64,000 nt of DNA from Leisingera aquaemixtae (GCF_019801145.1 NZ_JAHVJQ010000009.1:1-64000); one strand, 5' to 3'; positions 50,111-59,645 are shown, numbered from the stretch's first letter. A program made the numbers and translations. Notes: generated from the sequence alone by a model not told the origin.

Positions 50111-50989
50111 TCAGCAAAGAGCGGCCTTTGTGACCGATTTTACCCGCGGCATTTGCTCCTCCCAGTGCAGCCGGTTCAGCACCCCGCCATCGGCCCGGAC
50201 ATTGGCAATCGCGTCCAAGTCGGCCTCGGCATAGGTCCAGCCTGGCTGGTTCAGCGTGCCCTCTGCCAGAACACCGGTTCCGGGGAAGCCCTTGTCCGGC
50301 GGGCCGAAAATGCCGCCGGTGCCGGTGTTCATGTCCACAGCTTCGGACCATTCATTGGCTCCAACGATAGAGGCCATGGCAGTCACACACTGGTTTTCCA
50401 GCGCCCGCGACATGGCGCCGATACGCACCCGCCAGTAGCCGGCCAGCGCCTCGGTGCAGGAGGGAACGAGAATCACATCCGCTTCCGCCAGCGCGCGGCC
50501 CAGCAATGGGAATTCGCTGTCATAGCAGATCAGCACCCCGATTCTTCCCAAAGAGGTGTCGAAGATCTTGAGAGGCCCGCCGCCCATGATGCCCCAGTCC
50601 TCGCGCTCAAACCGGGTCATGATCTGCTTGTCCTGATGATCCCGCCTGCCTGCGGGCGTGTAGAGCTCCGCCCGGTTCACCGGCCGGGCCAGCCCGCTGT
50701 TGACTGGGGCGGAGGCGCCCAGGATATGCACACTGTATTCAGCGGCCAGTTTCATGTGCAGCGCAGCGGCATCTTCCATTTTCTCGGAGACGGAATGAAT
50801 GGATTGTTCCAGGTCTCTCGCAACCGCGGCGCCGTCCAGCGTCGACAACTCCATGGCGCCGTACTCCGGAAACACCAGCAGTTCTGCGCCATTGCCGGCG
50901 GCTTCCGCCACCCAGGCGGCGAGCTTGTCTTCATACTGCGCCCAGCTGTCGAGCCAGCCGAGCGGGTAGGCGGCGGTAGCGATTTTCAT
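50111..50989 (-). CDS. Carbon-nitrogen hydrolase (nitrilase superfamily)
   Basis: A 292-residue enzyme with the nitrilase triad: Glu in LLVFPEYGAMELS, Lys in RDHQDKQIMTRFERED, and Cys in IGVLICYDSEFPLLGRALAE. Such enzymes cleave nitriles or amides, for example omega-amides or carbamoyl-polyamines. ATG 50989 begins MKIATAAYPLGWL, the normal family start. It stands between the core infA gene and accessory genes and has no operon partner, so its substrate is open. Confidence 0.87.
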   Translation of the reverse strand: MKIATAAYPLGWLDSWAQYEDKLAAWVAEAAGNGAELLVFPEYGAMELSTLDGAAVARDLEQSIHSVSEKMEDAAALHMKLAAEYSVHILGASAPVNSGLARPVNRAELYTPAGRRDHQDKQIMTRFEREDWGIMGGGPLKIFDTSLGRIGVLICYDSEFPLLGRALAEADVILVPSCTEALAGYWRVRIGAMSRALENQCVTAMASIVGANEWSEAVDMNTGTGGIFGPPDKGFPGTGVLAEGTLNQPGWTYAEADLDAIANVRADGGVLNRLHWEEQMPRVKSVTKAALC

Positions 50990-51206
50990 GTTCTGGCTGC
51001 CTTTCGAGCGCAAGTTTCAAACAATGGCTAGCGCGGCCTTCGCCCGGGGCCAAGCCCTGCGGCGCAATTTCCGGCAGCGTACGCAGGACAAAGGCTGGAC
51101 ACGCGGCTCCGGCTGCCGCCGGTCAACCGGTGCAAACTCGACAGCAACGGAGGAAAATGCCTAAATTGCCGGAGCGGGCAAAAAAATACAAGCAGGAGAA
51201 CAGGGC

Positions 51207-52094
51207 GTGTCCACGACATTGAACGACAAGAACATTAGCTCAGTCATTAAAGATATTCCGAAAAAAGGCTTCACCGTGAAATTCTGGCAGGACCACCGCT
51301 CTGCGTTTGTTCAGGGCAGCGGTGTGGCCAAATGCTTGAAAGCTCTCAAGGACAGAGGTGTTCCCCCGTCCGGCGACCCGTCCGGTGTGCCGCCGAAAGA
51401 GATGGAACACGTCATTGACTGGTTCTACAAGCTGGACAGCGCTTTGGCCAAGGCCAAGAAAAAATGCGGCAAACCGCAGAGCCACACGGAGAAATTCTGC
51501 GCTGCCTTCATCAAGGTTGTTCTGAAACGGTTGGAAGAAGCTCAGGGGCTTCTGAAAAATGCGTCCAGGGCTGAGGCAGCACAGGAAAAACAGCGCCAGG
51601 ACACCGACAAAGAGCTTCAGAAATTCAAGAAGCAGCAGGAAAAACAGCAGGAACTGGTGCTGGATGAACTGGCCGATCTGGATAAGCGGGCCAAGAACAT
51701 GGCCAAGGCCTGCGAAGAGATGACCAAAGACATCAAGCTGGCCACGGCGGATGTGAACAAACTGATCAAAGGTTTGGAGACCCAGCGGAATGGCGACGGG
51801 AAGATCGCTCCGGACTTGGGCAAGCGGTTCGAAAACGGGCTGACAGCGATCCAGAAGAAGTACAAGCTTCCTCTGCATGGGCAAAACCTGAAATCCAGCT
51901 TGCCCAAGGTGCTGAAAGAATTGACCAGCCTTTTTCAGCAGTATCTCAAACTGGATTATGCAAAGCGGGAACGTATCTCTGCCGGCGCCTCGCTGAAAGA
52001 GGCTCAGGACGGGTTAAAGGCCGCCAATGCCAGCTTCAAAATCTATGCCGAGTCCCATAAAAAGCTGGCGCTTGCGTTTAAGGAAACCGCGTAA
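51207..52094 (+). CDS. Hypothetical lysine-rich coiled-coil protein
   Basis: A 295-residue soluble protein I do not recognise. Residues about 1-100 are lysine-rich and mixed (MSTTLNDKNISSVIKDIPKK). Residues about 105-200 form a long charged helix with heptads (KQRQDTDKELQKFKKQQEKQ). The C-terminal third is again helical. There is no signal peptide or membrane segment. The GTG start has AGGAGAAC upstream. It is the only plus-strand gene in a minus-strand block, and its composition is more lysine-rich than the neighbours, which suggests acquisition. Structural or binding role only, function unknown. Confidence 0.65.
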   Translation: MSTTLNDKNISSVIKDIPKKGFTVKFWQDHRSAFVQGSGVAKCLKALKDRGVPPSGDPSGVPPKEMEHVIDWFYKLDSALAKAKKKCGKPQSHTEKFCAAFIKVVLKRLEEAQGLLKNASRAEAAQEKQRQDTDKELQKFKKQQEKQQELVLDELADLDKRAKNMAKACEEMTKDIKLATADVNKLIKGLETQRNGDGKIAPDLGKRFENGLTAIQKKYKLPLHGQNLKSSLPKVLKELTSLFQQYLKLDYAKRERISAGASLKEAQDGLKAANASFKIYAESHKKLALAFKETA

Positions 52095-52134
52095 CCACGC
52101 GTGCGCGGCAACAGAGGCAAAGCCAAAGAAAGAA

Positions 52135-52156
52135 CAGGCGCCCTGAGTGGCGCCTG
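52135..52156. terminator. Hairpin between convergent coiled-coil and acetyltransferase genes
   Basis: CAGGCGCC-CTGAGT-GGCGCCTG forms an 8-bp perfect stem. On the minus strand it is followed by TTCTTTCTTT. It lies between two converging stop codons and can serve both. Confidence 0.55.
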
Positions 52157-52162
52157 ATACAC

Positions 52163-52750
52163 TTACAGATCCCGGATCCAGAACTGCAGCGGTTTGCGGG
52201 TCTCCTCCGCCTGGTCCACATCCTTCCAGGAGAAATGCGCAATGGCGCCCTCCAGCGGCGCATAACCGCGCTTGCGCCAGAACGGATCCAGCGGCGCATA
52301 ACCCGCAGGCCGCAACGGGTGATCCGCCGGGCGCTGCACCCCGCAAAACGCGGTTTTGCTGAACCCGTGCTTGCGGGCGTGCGCTTCGCGCGCGTCAAAG
52401 AACCCGTGGCCGACGCCATGGCCTCGGTATTCCGGCAGCAGCACGGATTCGGCGCAGTAAAAGACGTCGTTCAGGTCAATCCCAGTGCCTTCGAAGGCCG
52501 CCGCGAAATCATCCGCGTGGTCCGCCAGCGGCGCACCGGTGGACGCGCCGACCAGGGTGTCTCCGTCAAAGGCCCCGACCACCACGGCCCGTTCACTGTC
52601 GCGGTAGCTTTGCAGGTACTCGCGCTCATACGCCAGATCGCCGTCATAGAGATACGGCCAGGCGCGGAACACCTTGATCCGCAGGCGCGCCACATCGTCC
52701 AGCGCGGCATCCAGCGCCGCGCCGGTCATAGCTTCGACCAGGATCGTCAT
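52163..52750 (-). CDS. GNAT-family N-acetyltransferase
   Basis: A 195-residue protein with the GNAT acetyl-CoA segment in VLLPEYRGHGVGHGFFDARE (R/Q-x2-G-x-G/A pattern) and preceding strands AVVVGAFDGDTLVGASTGAP. The acceptor is unknown. It overlaps the NTF2-like gene by 4 nt, and that gene overlaps the phosphatase gene, so three or four genes are coupled. Confidence 0.83.
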   Translation of the reverse strand: MTILVEAMTGAALDAALDDVARLRIKVFRAWPYLYDGDLAYEREYLQSYRDSERAVVVGAFDGDTLVGASTGAPLADHADDFAAAFEGTGIDLNDVFYCAESVLLPEYRGHGVGHGFFDAREAHARKHGFSKTAFCGVQRPADHPLRPAGYAPLDPFWRKRGYAPLEGAIAHFSWKDVDQAEETRKPLQFWIRDL

Positions 52751-53145
52751 CCTGCCGAAACCTGGGCGATCCAGTCCGCCAGGTTGTAATAGGTGGTGAC
52801 GCGGGAGATCTTGCCGTCCTTCAGTTCAAAGAACGATCCGCCCGGCAGGCGGTAGGTCTGGCCGTTGGCCTCCGGAAGGCCCTCGTCGGTTACCAGGTAG
52901 GTGCCGTTGACGATGAACTCCGCCGCCGCGCGGGTGCCGTCGTCGTTGGAAAAGATCACCATATCGGTCAGCTCTTCCTTGTAGCAGCGGCTCATATGGG
53001 CGCAGAATTCCGCGAATTTCTCCTTGCCGACGCGGATTTTGCCCTCGTTGACGTGGTGGGCGATCTGCTCGTCCAGGCAGTCCAGCATGGTGTCCGTGTC
53101 GCCGGCGTTGAAGGCTGCGAAATAGCGCGCGATGGTGTCGGTCAT
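52747..53145 (-). CDS. NTF2/SnoaL-like small protein
   Basis: A 132-residue protein of the nuclear-transport-factor-2/ketosteroid-isomerase-like fold: IARYFAAFNAGDTDTMLDCL at the start, then FIVNGTYLVTDEGLPEANGQ and GGSFFELKDGKISRVTTYYN. The fold serves many enzymes and binding proteins, so no reaction can be assigned. It is coupled by 4-nt overlaps to both neighbours. Confidence 0.83.
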   Translation of the reverse strand: MTDTIARYFAAFNAGDTDTMLDCLDEQIAHHVNEGKIRVGKEKFAEFCAHMSRCYKEELTDMVIFSNDDGTRAAAEFIVNGTYLVTDEGLPEANGQTYRLPGGSFFELKDGKISRVTTYYNLADWIAQVSAG

Positions 53146-53600
53146 GTTCTCTCCGTCGGTTCACCCCAGCGGTTTTTCAGGTGCTGGATGATTTGATCCC
53201 GTGTTTGACGGTAGATATCTAGCTTGGCCTGACGCGTCTCGCCGAGCCCGGTAGGGTCCATAATCGGCCAATATTCGACATCGAGGTGAAAAAAACGGGT
53301 GAGCTCCAGCGCCCGGCGCTGGCTGGCGGGCGACAGCGCCACCACCAGGTCAAAAGACGACAGGTCATCGCCCCAGCGCTCCATCTCGTCAAAGGAGCGT
53401 GACCGGTGCCGCGACAGTTCGACATCGATCTCCTGGCAGACCGCGATGGAGAAGCCGTCGATCTCCATGTCGTTCTTGACACCGGCGGACTGCACGTAGG
53501 TGCCGGTGCCGTAGAATTTCTTCATGATGCCCTCCGCCATCGGAGAGCGGACCGAATTGTGGTCGCAACAGAACAGAACGGACTGCGGCAGCTCCTCCAC
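53142..53600 (-). CDS. Low-molecular-weight phosphotyrosine phosphatase family protein
   Basis: A 152-residue protein with the P-loop region VLFCCDHNSVRSPMAEGIMK (C-x5-R, here CDHNSVR) and the aspartate region YWPIMDPTG (general acid). It belongs to the LMW-PTP/arsenate-reductase fold. Variants located next to UPF0262 and infA are usual in Rhodobacteraceae. The P-loop has an asparagine-serine-valine variant, CDHNSVRS, close to classical CxGNxCRS, so activity is likely but substrate open. Confidence 0.85.
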   Translation of the reverse strand: MEELPQSVLFCCDHNSVRSPMAEGIMKKFYGTGTYVQSAGVKNDMEIDGFSIAVCQEIDVELSRHRSRSFDEMERWGDDLSSFDLVVALSPASQRRALELTRFFHLDVEYWPIMDPTGLGETRQAKLDIYRQTRDQIIQHLKNRWGEPTERT

Positions 53601-53603
53601 GCG

Positions 53604-54083
53604 TCAGCCTCCGAAGTGCAGGACGCAGATCAGGGTGAACAGGCGCCGGGCGGTGTCGGTATCAACCTCGGCCTTGCCCTCCAGCCGTTCCTGCAGAACC
53701 CGGCTGCCTTCGTTGTGAATGCCGCGCCGCGCCATGTCGATGGTTTCGATCTGGCTCGGCGGAAGGGTTTTTACCGCGGTGAAGTAGCTCTCGCAGATCT
53801 GGTAGTAGTCCTTGACCACCTGCCGGAAGGGCGACAGCGACAGGTGGAATTCCGCGGCCTTCTCACCGGATTCGGTGTTGATATCAAAGACCAGCCGCTT
53901 GTCGCGGATCGCCAGCCCCAGATGATAGGGGCCGGCCGGAATATCACGGTCTTCCCTCTGCGGCAGCGCAAAGCTGTTATCCTCGATCAGGTCATATATC
54001 GCCACCTTGCGCTCCTGCTCGATCTCGGGAGTCGGGGGCGGCAGGTTGCGGTCGTCCAGTTCGATATGGCTGATGCGGCTCAT
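53604..54083 (-). CDS. UPF0262 family protein
   Basis: A 159-residue conserved protein, starting MSRISHIELDDRNLPPPTPE, with QVVKDYYQICESYFTAVKTL and IETIDMARRGIHNEGSRVLQ. UPF0262 is found in alphaproteobacteria and has no assigned function. It ends 3 nt before the phosphatase start. ATG 54083 is chosen over the longer open frame because the family begins here. Confidence 0.88.
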   Translation of the reverse strand: MSRISHIELDDRNLPPPTPEIEQERKVAIYDLIEDNSFALPQREDRDIPAGPYHLGLAIRDKRLVFDINTESGEKAAEFHLSLSPFRQVVKDYYQICESYFTAVKTLPPSQIETIDMARRGIHNEGSRVLQERLEGKAEVDTDTARRLFTLICVLHFGG

Positions 54084-54245
54084 GGGTCTTTTGTCTCTGA
54101 AATGCGCGGAGGCGTCCGGCCATGAGTATCGCACCGCCGTGCCCGGGGCAATGCAGCAGCGGGCGTCAATATGCTGGCCGTTTGCGGCAGTGCTTGACAG
54201 GCCACGCCCCCGCGCCCAGCCTGCCGCCAGCAGGAGGCCGCAAAG

Positions 54246-55004
54246 ATGACAGCGCTTGAACAGTTTTCTCTCAAAGGCCGGCGTGCGCTGGTGACAGGCT
54301 CCACCGATGGTCTCGGCTTTGCCGCCGCCAGGCTGCTGGCCGAGGCCGGGGCCGAGGTCTGGATCAACGGCCGCGGCACGGACCGGGTAGAGGCCGCGCT
54401 TGCCCGGATGCCCGGAACCGCCCGCCCGCTGGTGCTGGATATCGCCGATGAAAGCGCTGTCACTTTGGCAATGGCAGCGATTGCGCACGAAGGCGGCCTG
54501 GACATTCTGGTCAACAACGTCGGCCAGCGCGACCGCCGCAACCTGCCGGAGTTCACCCGTGCCGACCTGCAATCGCTATGGGAGGTCGATCTGGTCTCGC
54601 CGTTCCGCCTTGCGCAAATGGCCGCCGCACAGATGGCCCCCAAGGGCTGGGGTCGCATCATCAATATCTCCTCGATTGCGGGCCTCATCGCACAACCGGG
54701 CGACGCGGCCTATACCACTGCCAAGGCTGGCATCAACGGCATGACAAAGGCGCTGGCAGCTGAACTCGGCCCTCAAGGGATAACTGTAAACGCCGTTGCT
54801 CCTGGGTTCTTCAAGACCGCCCCCAACATGGCCGCAGCAGCAGACCCGGCAATTGCAGAGAAGCTCAGAAACGCCACCGCGATAGGCCGGTGGGGGGAGC
54901 CGGAAGAGCTGGCGCCCGCCATATTGTTCCTGGCTTCGCCCGCAGCCTCCTACATCACCGGGCAGGTGCTGGCCGTGGACGGCGGCTATACCTCGCATTA
55001 CTGA
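54246..55004 (+). CDS. Short-chain dehydrogenase/reductase
   Basis: A 252-residue SDR. The cofactor motif is ALVTGSTDGLGFAAARLLAE (TGx3GxG), the middle motif is VNNVGQRD, and the active site is INISSIAGLIAQPGDAAYTT with Tyr and the downstream AKAGINGM lysine. The C-terminal end TGQVLAVDGGYTSHY is typical. It reduces or oxidises an alcohol/ketone with NAD(P). It is divergent from UPF0262 and convergent with hisD, with no operon partner. Confidence 0.92.
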   Translation: MTALEQFSLKGRRALVTGSTDGLGFAAARLLAEAGAEVWINGRGTDRVEAALARMPGTARPLVLDIADESAVTLAMAAIAHEGGLDILVNNVGQRDRRNLPEFTRADLQSLWEVDLVSPFRLAQMAAAQMAPKGWGRIINISSIAGLIAQPGDAAYTTAKAGINGMTKALAAELGPQGITVNAVAPGFFKTAPNMAAAADPAIAEKLRNATAIGRWGEPEELAPAILFLASPAASYITGQVLAVDGGYTSHY

Positions 55005-55011
55005 GATCTGC

Positions 55012-55033
55012 GTCATTTTTCGGGAAAAATGAC
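55012..55033. terminator. Hairpin downstream of the SDR gene
   Basis: GTCATTTTT-CGGG-AAAAATGAC, a perfect 9-bp stem with its own T run on either strand, 7 nt after the SDR stop codon. Confidence 0.55.
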
Positions 55034-55202
55034 TTGATGCCTCCGGCGGGGAGTGAGCGCCGGTCAAGAAACGCTCCAGGGGAGCGTTTCAGGTGCGAAC
55101 GGGCGGAGCCCCAGGGCCAGATGAAGAAACGGATCATTAACCAAGCTTGGCAACCCTGGTCCAGCGGTACAGGCGGGGACGCCGATGACCGCGCCAGGTG
55201 AA

Positions 55203-55226
55203 GCGCCCCGGCGGGCTCCGGGGCGC
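55203..55226. terminator. GC-rich hairpin between convergent SDR and hisD
   Basis: GCGCCCCGG-CGGGCT-CCGGGGCGC forms a perfect 9-bp stem in the gap between the two converging genes. T runs are weak on both sides. Apart from these two hairpins the 300-nt gap holds no gene. Confidence 0.4.
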
Positions 55227-55303
55227 GGATCCCTTTTCATCTGGCCCCAAATATCCCGGGGTGAATGCGCGGCACGCGCAGAGGGGCAGCGCCCCCCACT
55301 CCC

Positions 55304-56605
55304 TTAGCCGTTCAGAGCATCCAGACGTGCAGTTACGGACAGCCCGTGCGCTTCCAGGCTTTCGCTTTTTGCCAGCACCTCGGCTGCCGGGCCGATGGCG
55401 CGCAGCGAGTCCGGGGTCATCTGGCTCAGCGTGGTGCGCTTGAGGAAATCCATCACCGACAGGCCGGAGGAGAACCGGGCAGAGCGCGCGGTTGGCAGCA
55501 CATGGTTCGGCCCGCCGACGTAGTCGCCGATTGCTTCGGGGGTGTACTGGCCGAGGAAGATGGCCCCGGCATGGACGGTCTTTTCACTCAGAGCAACCGG
55601 GTCGGCGACGCACAGCTCCAGGTGTTCCGGCGCGATGCGGTTCGACAGCGCTGCCGCTTCATCCAGGTCCCGCACGGTGATCACAGCACCGAAGTCATTC
55701 CAGGACCTACCGGCAATGGCGCGGCGCTCAAGCGTTTCCAGACGCTTTTCCACCGCCTCAGCCACCGCACGGCCAAAGGCTTCGTCATCTGTGATCAGGA
55801 TCGACTGGGCGCTTTCGTCGTGTTCGGCCTGGCTCATCAGGTCCAGCGCAATCCAGTCCGGATTGTTGTCCTTGTCTGCGATCACCAGGATTTCCGAAGG
55901 GCCCGCAATCATGTCGATGCCGACCTTGCCGAATACCCGCCGCTTGGCAGCGGCGACAAAGGCGTTGCCGGGGCCGGTGATCTTGTCCACCGGCGCGATG
56001 CTTTCGGTGCCGTAGGCCAGCGCCGCGACTGCCTGCGCACCGCCCACGCGGTAAATCTCGTCTACGCCCGAGACCCTGGCTGCCAGCAGCACCAGCGGGT
56101 TGATCTGCCCGTCAGGGGTCGGCACCGTAATGGCCAGCCGCTGCACACCCGCAACCTTGGCGGGGATCGCGTTCATCAGCACCGAGGACGGGTAGGAGGC
56201 CAGCCCGCCCGGCACATAAAGACCGGCGGCTGAGACCGCCGACCAGCGCCAGCCCAGCGTTGCGCCGCTCTCATCCGTCCACTGCGCGTCCTCGGGCATC
56301 TGGCGCGCATGGTAGGCGCGGATGCGTTCCGCTGCCAGTTCCAGCGCCCTGCGTTCCTCGTCGGAGACGCCCGCGATAGCCGCATCCACTTCCGCCTCGG
56401 AAAAGCGCAGCTGCGCCGGTTCCAGTTCCAGCCGGTCGAATTTTGCCGTCAGCTCCACCAGCGCCGCATCGCCGCGGGCGCGGACATCAGCAATGATCCC
56501 GGCCACGATGGCGTCCACATCCGGGCTGTCCTCGCGCTTGGCGCCCAGCAGTGCGGTGAAGGACTGTTCAAAACCGGCATCAGCGGTGTTCAGAAACTGC
56601 GGCAT
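55304..56605 (-). CDS. hisD: Histidinol dehydrogenase
   Basis: A 433-residue enzyme that oxidises histidinol to histidine in two NAD-dependent steps. Characteristic regions are VPGGLASYPSSVLMNAIPAK, IYRVGGAQAVAALAYGTESI, the signature ITGPGNAFVAAAKRRVFGKV, and AGPSEILVIADKDNNPDWIA. Metal-binding residues lie in DLMSQAEHDESAQSILITDD. ATG 56605 (MPQFLNTADAGF) is chosen, with AAGGAGATT upstream; the frame to 56653 is an extension. Confidence 0.96.
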   Translation of the reverse strand: MPQFLNTADAGFEQSFTALLGAKREDSPDVDAIVAGIIADVRARGDAALVELTAKFDRLELEPAQLRFSEAEVDAAIAGVSDEERRALELAAERIRAYHARQMPEDAQWTDESGATLGWRWSAVSAAGLYVPGGLASYPSSVLMNAIPAKVAGVQRLAITVPTPDGQINPLVLLAARVSGVDEIYRVGGAQAVAALAYGTESIAPVDKITGPGNAFVAAAKRRVFGKVGIDMIAGPSEILVIADKDNNPDWIALDLMSQAEHDESAQSILITDDEAFGRAVAEAVEKRLETLERRAIAGRSWNDFGAVITVRDLDEAAALSNRIAPEHLELCVADPVALSEKTVHAGAIFLGQYTPEAIGDYVGGPNHVLPTARSARFSSGLSVMDFLKRTTLSQMTPDSLRAIGPAAEVLAKSESLEAHGLSVTARLDALNG

Positions 56606-56727
56606 CGGAATCTCCTTTGGCCCCCGCATATCCGCAAGGGGGCAGAGCCTCAAGATTTATGCACGGGGCCGGTGCAATTGGACGCAAGCAAAAGGTCGGC
56701 GCATACAGGTCAAAAGCCGCTGAGACC

Positions 56728-57240
56728 TTAGCCCAAGGCTTTGCGCATCGGAATACAGGGGGTGCCGCAGCATCCGCCGGCCTCGTTCGCCTTCTGCCAG
56801 CCGTGCTTTCGGTAGAAGTCCAGCGCGGTGCGGGTAGCGTTAAGCCGGGCCTCAACATGGCCATCGCGCAGCAGTTCCGCCTCCAGATGCGCCAGCAGGG
56901 CGCCGCCTGTACCCTGGCCGGCCGCGGCAGGCGCCACATAAAGCAGGGAGATAACCCCATTCGGATCCAGCCCGCCCACGGCAGCAGCCTCTCCACCCCG
57001 TTCCGCCAGCCAGTAGCGGCCGGGGCCTCCGATCCATTTGCGGATCTGGTCCGGCGTCTTGCCGGCGGTCCATTCGGCGATCCGGGCGGCATCACCTCCG
57101 TGGTCCGCGCCGCAAAGGTCGCGGATTGAGGCGTGCAGGACCCGGCTCATGGAGAAAACGTCAAAAACCGTGGCGCGGCGGATTTCCAGCGGTGCCGCCG
57201 GTGCAGCAAACGCCTGAGAGATCCCGCGCTTGTTCTGCAC
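56728..57240 (-). CDS. GNAT-family N-acetyltransferase
   Basis: A 170-residue protein with the acetyl-CoA motif in ISLLYVAPAAAGQGTGGALL and the C-terminal LDFYRKHGWQKANEAGG. It ends CCGTPCIPMRKALG with a cysteine pair. It lies 3 nt after the DUF2948 gene, so murA, DUF2948 and this gene form one transcript toward hisD. Acceptor unknown. Confidence 0.87.
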   Translation of the reverse strand: MQNKRGISQAFAAPAAPLEIRRATVFDVFSMSRVLHASIRDLCGADHGGDAARIAEWTAGKTPDQIRKWIGGPGRYWLAERGGEAAAVGGLDPNGVISLLYVAPAAAGQGTGGALLAHLEAELLRDGHVEARLNATRTALDFYRKHGWQKANEAGGCCGTPCIPMRKALG

Positions 57241-57243
57241 TGC

Positions 57244-57720
57244 TCAGGCGCCGTGGTCCGGGGCCTGGCCGGACGGCGCCAGGTAGGGGCGGGTGACATC
57301 GCGCAGGGACACTTCCAGCGCCTCCACAGACAGGCGCACGGCACCGTCGCCGGCCAAAGTGAGCAGCACATGGCCTGCGCCGTCTTCGCCCGGTTCAAAG
57401 GTGACGGAGAGCAGTGACAGAATCAGATCCTTGTCCTTGCGGTCCACGCCTTGCGAGGAGACGCCCAGCACATTGTCGACCACCAGCAGCGACTGCACCC
57501 GCTCGTAGGACCGGCCGCGGCGTTCGGCGGCGTCGCGGTCCTCCCAGCGGAACCGGTTCACCAGCAGCGCAAAGCGGCGTTCAGATGCGCGCCAGCTCAT
57601 TTCAGTCACTGGAAACACGGCGTCCTGCAGCAACGTGGACAGAACCTTGAGGTCCTCCTCCTCCAGCGCGCCAAGGTTCAGCGGCGCTTCGCGGCCGTCC
57701 TCAAAGCTCGCGTCGGTCAT
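57244..57720 (-). CDS. DUF2948 family protein
   Basis: A 158-residue protein, [20 protein letters not shown] then [20 protein letters not shown], matching DUF2948, a family restricted to alphaproteobacteria. Function unknown. It overlaps murA by 4 nt, a constant neighbour in Rhodobacteraceae, suggesting a link to envelope or growth control. Confidence 0.87.
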   Translation of the reverse strand: MTDASFEDGREAPLNLGALEEEDLKVLSTLLQDAVFPVTEMSWRASERRFALLVNRFRWEDRDAAERRGRSYERVQSLLVVDNVLGVSSQGVDRKDKDLILSLLSVTFEPGEDGAGHVLLTLAGDGAVRLSVEALEVSLRDVTRPYLAPSGQAPDHGA

Positions 57721-58988
57721 GACTGTTCCTTGATCCGCTCGATTTTGGCGCCGACACCGGACAGCTTGCGCACAACATGCTCGTAGCCGCGGTCCAGGTG
57801 GTAGACCCGGCTGACCCGGGTTTCGCCTTCGGCCGCCATGCCCGCCAGAATCAGCGAGACGGAGGCGCGCAGGTCGGTGGCCATCACCGGGGCGCCTTTC
57901 AGCTTCTCGACGCCGGTCACCGTGGCATGGCCGCCGTGAACCTCTATCTGCGCGCCCATGCGGACCAGTTCCGGAGCATGCATAAAGCGGTTCTCAAAGA
58001 TCTTCTCTTCCAGAACAGAGGTCCCTTCGGCCGTGCACATCAGCGCCATCATCTGCGCCTGCAGGTCGGTCGGGAAGCCGGGGAAGGGTTCGGTCACCAC
58101 ATCCACCGCGCGGACCCGGCCGTTCTTGCGGCTGACGGTCAGGCTGTTTTCGTTTTCGGTGATCTCGATGCCGGCCGCTTCCAGCTTGGCGCAGAAGCTT
58201 TCCAGCAGGCTGCGGCGGCCGCCCAGCAGTTCCACCTCGCCGCCGCAGATCGCGGGTGCCAGCATGTAGGTGCCCAGCTCGATCCGGTCGGTCACCACTT
58301 GATGAGTCGCGCCATGCAGGCGGTCAACGCCCTGAATGGTGATCTCTGGCGATCCGTCGCCCTCGATCTGCGCGCCCATCTTGCGCAGGCAGTCGGCCAG
58401 GTCGACAATTTCCGGCTCGCGCGCGGCGTTCTTGATGACGGTTGTGCCCTTGGCGAGCGTCGCCGCCATCATGATGTTCTCGGTCGCGCCGACAGAAGCG
58501 AAACTCAGCTCTACCACCGCGCCTTTCAGGCCGCCCGGCGCCTTGGCGTGCAGATAGCCGTCCTTCAGCTCGATCTCTGCCCCCAGCGCCTCAAGCCCAT
58601 GAATATGCAGGTCCATCGGCCGGGCGCCGATGGCGCAGCCGCCGGGCAGAGACACCACCGCCTGGCCTAGCCGTGCCAGCATCGGGCCCAGCACCAGGTT
58701 GGACGCGCGCATCTTGCGGACGATATCATAGTCCGCGACGTGGCTGGTCAGGTCGTGGCTCGACATCGCCAGCACTTGGCCGTCCTGCAGGCTGGACACT
58801 TCGGCCCCCAAGGACTGCAGCAGCAGGGTCATGGTCTTGATGTCGCTCAGCCGCGGCGCGTTTGTGAGCGTCAGCGGCTCCTCGCTCAGCAGTGTCGCCG
58901 GCATCAGGGTGAGGCAGGCGTTCTTGGCGCCGGCGATCGGGATCTGCCCGTTCAGCGGGCCGTTGCCCGTTACCAGAATCGAATCCAT
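57717..58988 (-). CDS. murA: UDP-N-acetylglucosamine 1-carboxyvinyltransferase
   Basis: A 423-residue enzyme of the first committed step of peptidoglycan synthesis: it adds enolpyruvate to UDP-GlcNAc. The active-site cysteine loop is [20 protein letters not shown], so it keeps the Cys that fosfomycin attacks. Other family signatures are [20 protein letters not shown] and [20 protein letters not shown]. The upstream small gene is 7 nt away. Confidence 0.96.
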   Translation of the reverse strand: MDSILVTGNGPLNGQIPIAGAKNACLTLMPATLLSEEPLTLTNAPRLSDIKTMTLLLQSLGAEVSSLQDGQVLAMSSHDLTSHVADYDIVRKMRASNLVLGPMLARLGQAVVSLPGGCAIGARPMDLHIHGLEALGAEIELKDGYLHAKAPGGLKGAVVELSFASVGATENIMMAATLAKGTTVIKNAAREPEIVDLADCLRKMGAQIEGDGSPEITIQGVDRLHGATHQVVTDRIELGTYMLAPAICGGEVELLGGRRSLLESFCAKLEAAGIEITENENSLTVSRKNGRVRAVDVVTEPFPGFPTDLQAQMMALMCTAEGTSVLEEKIFENRFMHAPELVRMGAQIEVHGGHATVTGVEKLKGAPVMATDLRASVSLILAGMAAEGETRVSRVYHLDRGYEHVVRKLSGVGAKIERIKEQS

Positions 58989-58994
58989 CTGACG

Positions 58995-59150
58995 TTATTC
59001 TCCGCTCTTGCCCGTGTCCTGGTCCTGCTTATCCGCCCGTGCCTTGGCCTGTGCCTTGCGCCGGGCCATGTTTGCCTTGAGCGCCGCCTTCAGCCGGTCT
59101 TCGCGCGATGCTGCGGAACCGTCGTTTTTTGGTGATTTCTTCTCTGCCAT
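58995..59150 (-). CDS. Small basic protein upstream of murA
   Basis: A 51-residue charged protein, MAEKKSPKNDGSAASREDRL then KAALKANMARRKAQAKARAD, with no hydrophobic segment. It starts at 59150 and ends 6 nt before murA, so it probably heads the murA transcript. The helical, lysine/arginine-rich composition suggests nucleic-acid or ribosome binding, but nothing specific can be assigned. Confidence 0.6.
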   Translation of the reverse strand: MAEKKSPKNDGSAASREDRLKAALKANMARRKAQAKARADKQDQDTGKSGE

Positions 59151-59235
59151 AAGACTTCTGTAACTTAGTGCGAAAAAACCGTCCAGAATGCTCTTGCGCC
59201 CCCCCGCGTTTATGCCTAAAAGCCCCCTCACCGGC

Positions 59236-59310
<75 letters not shown>

Positions 59311-59645
59311 TTATCCTGAAAATGAAAAAATACCGCACCGTTTCAACGGCTTGTTCCTGCGAGCCGCGGTTCAAAGAGCGCCGCGCCGGGTGTTCGGCCC
59401 ATTCCGGGGCCTTTGCAGGCACTTTCTTGCTGCCAAGCCGGGGACAAAGCCGCCGGGCCGGGCAAGAGGTGATCTGCAGCACCCCGTTTCCGCATATCCG
59501 AGTGTGATTCGACCATCGCCGTCAGCGCCGGGGCGTCTCACGAGCCACTGCCGCGGCTGGACCTCGGCAGGTCAACTGCAGGCGAATCGGCTTGCAGGAT
59601 TCAGCTGCGATTCAATCGGCCATCAGATACCGGACAATCAGGCCG
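59311..59645. other. Gene-free stretch downstream of tRNA-Thr
   Basis: No coding frame with a signature and no integrase or attachment-site repeat of the tRNA 3' end could be seen. It separates the tRNA from the hypothetical gene that converges on it. Confidence 0.4.
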
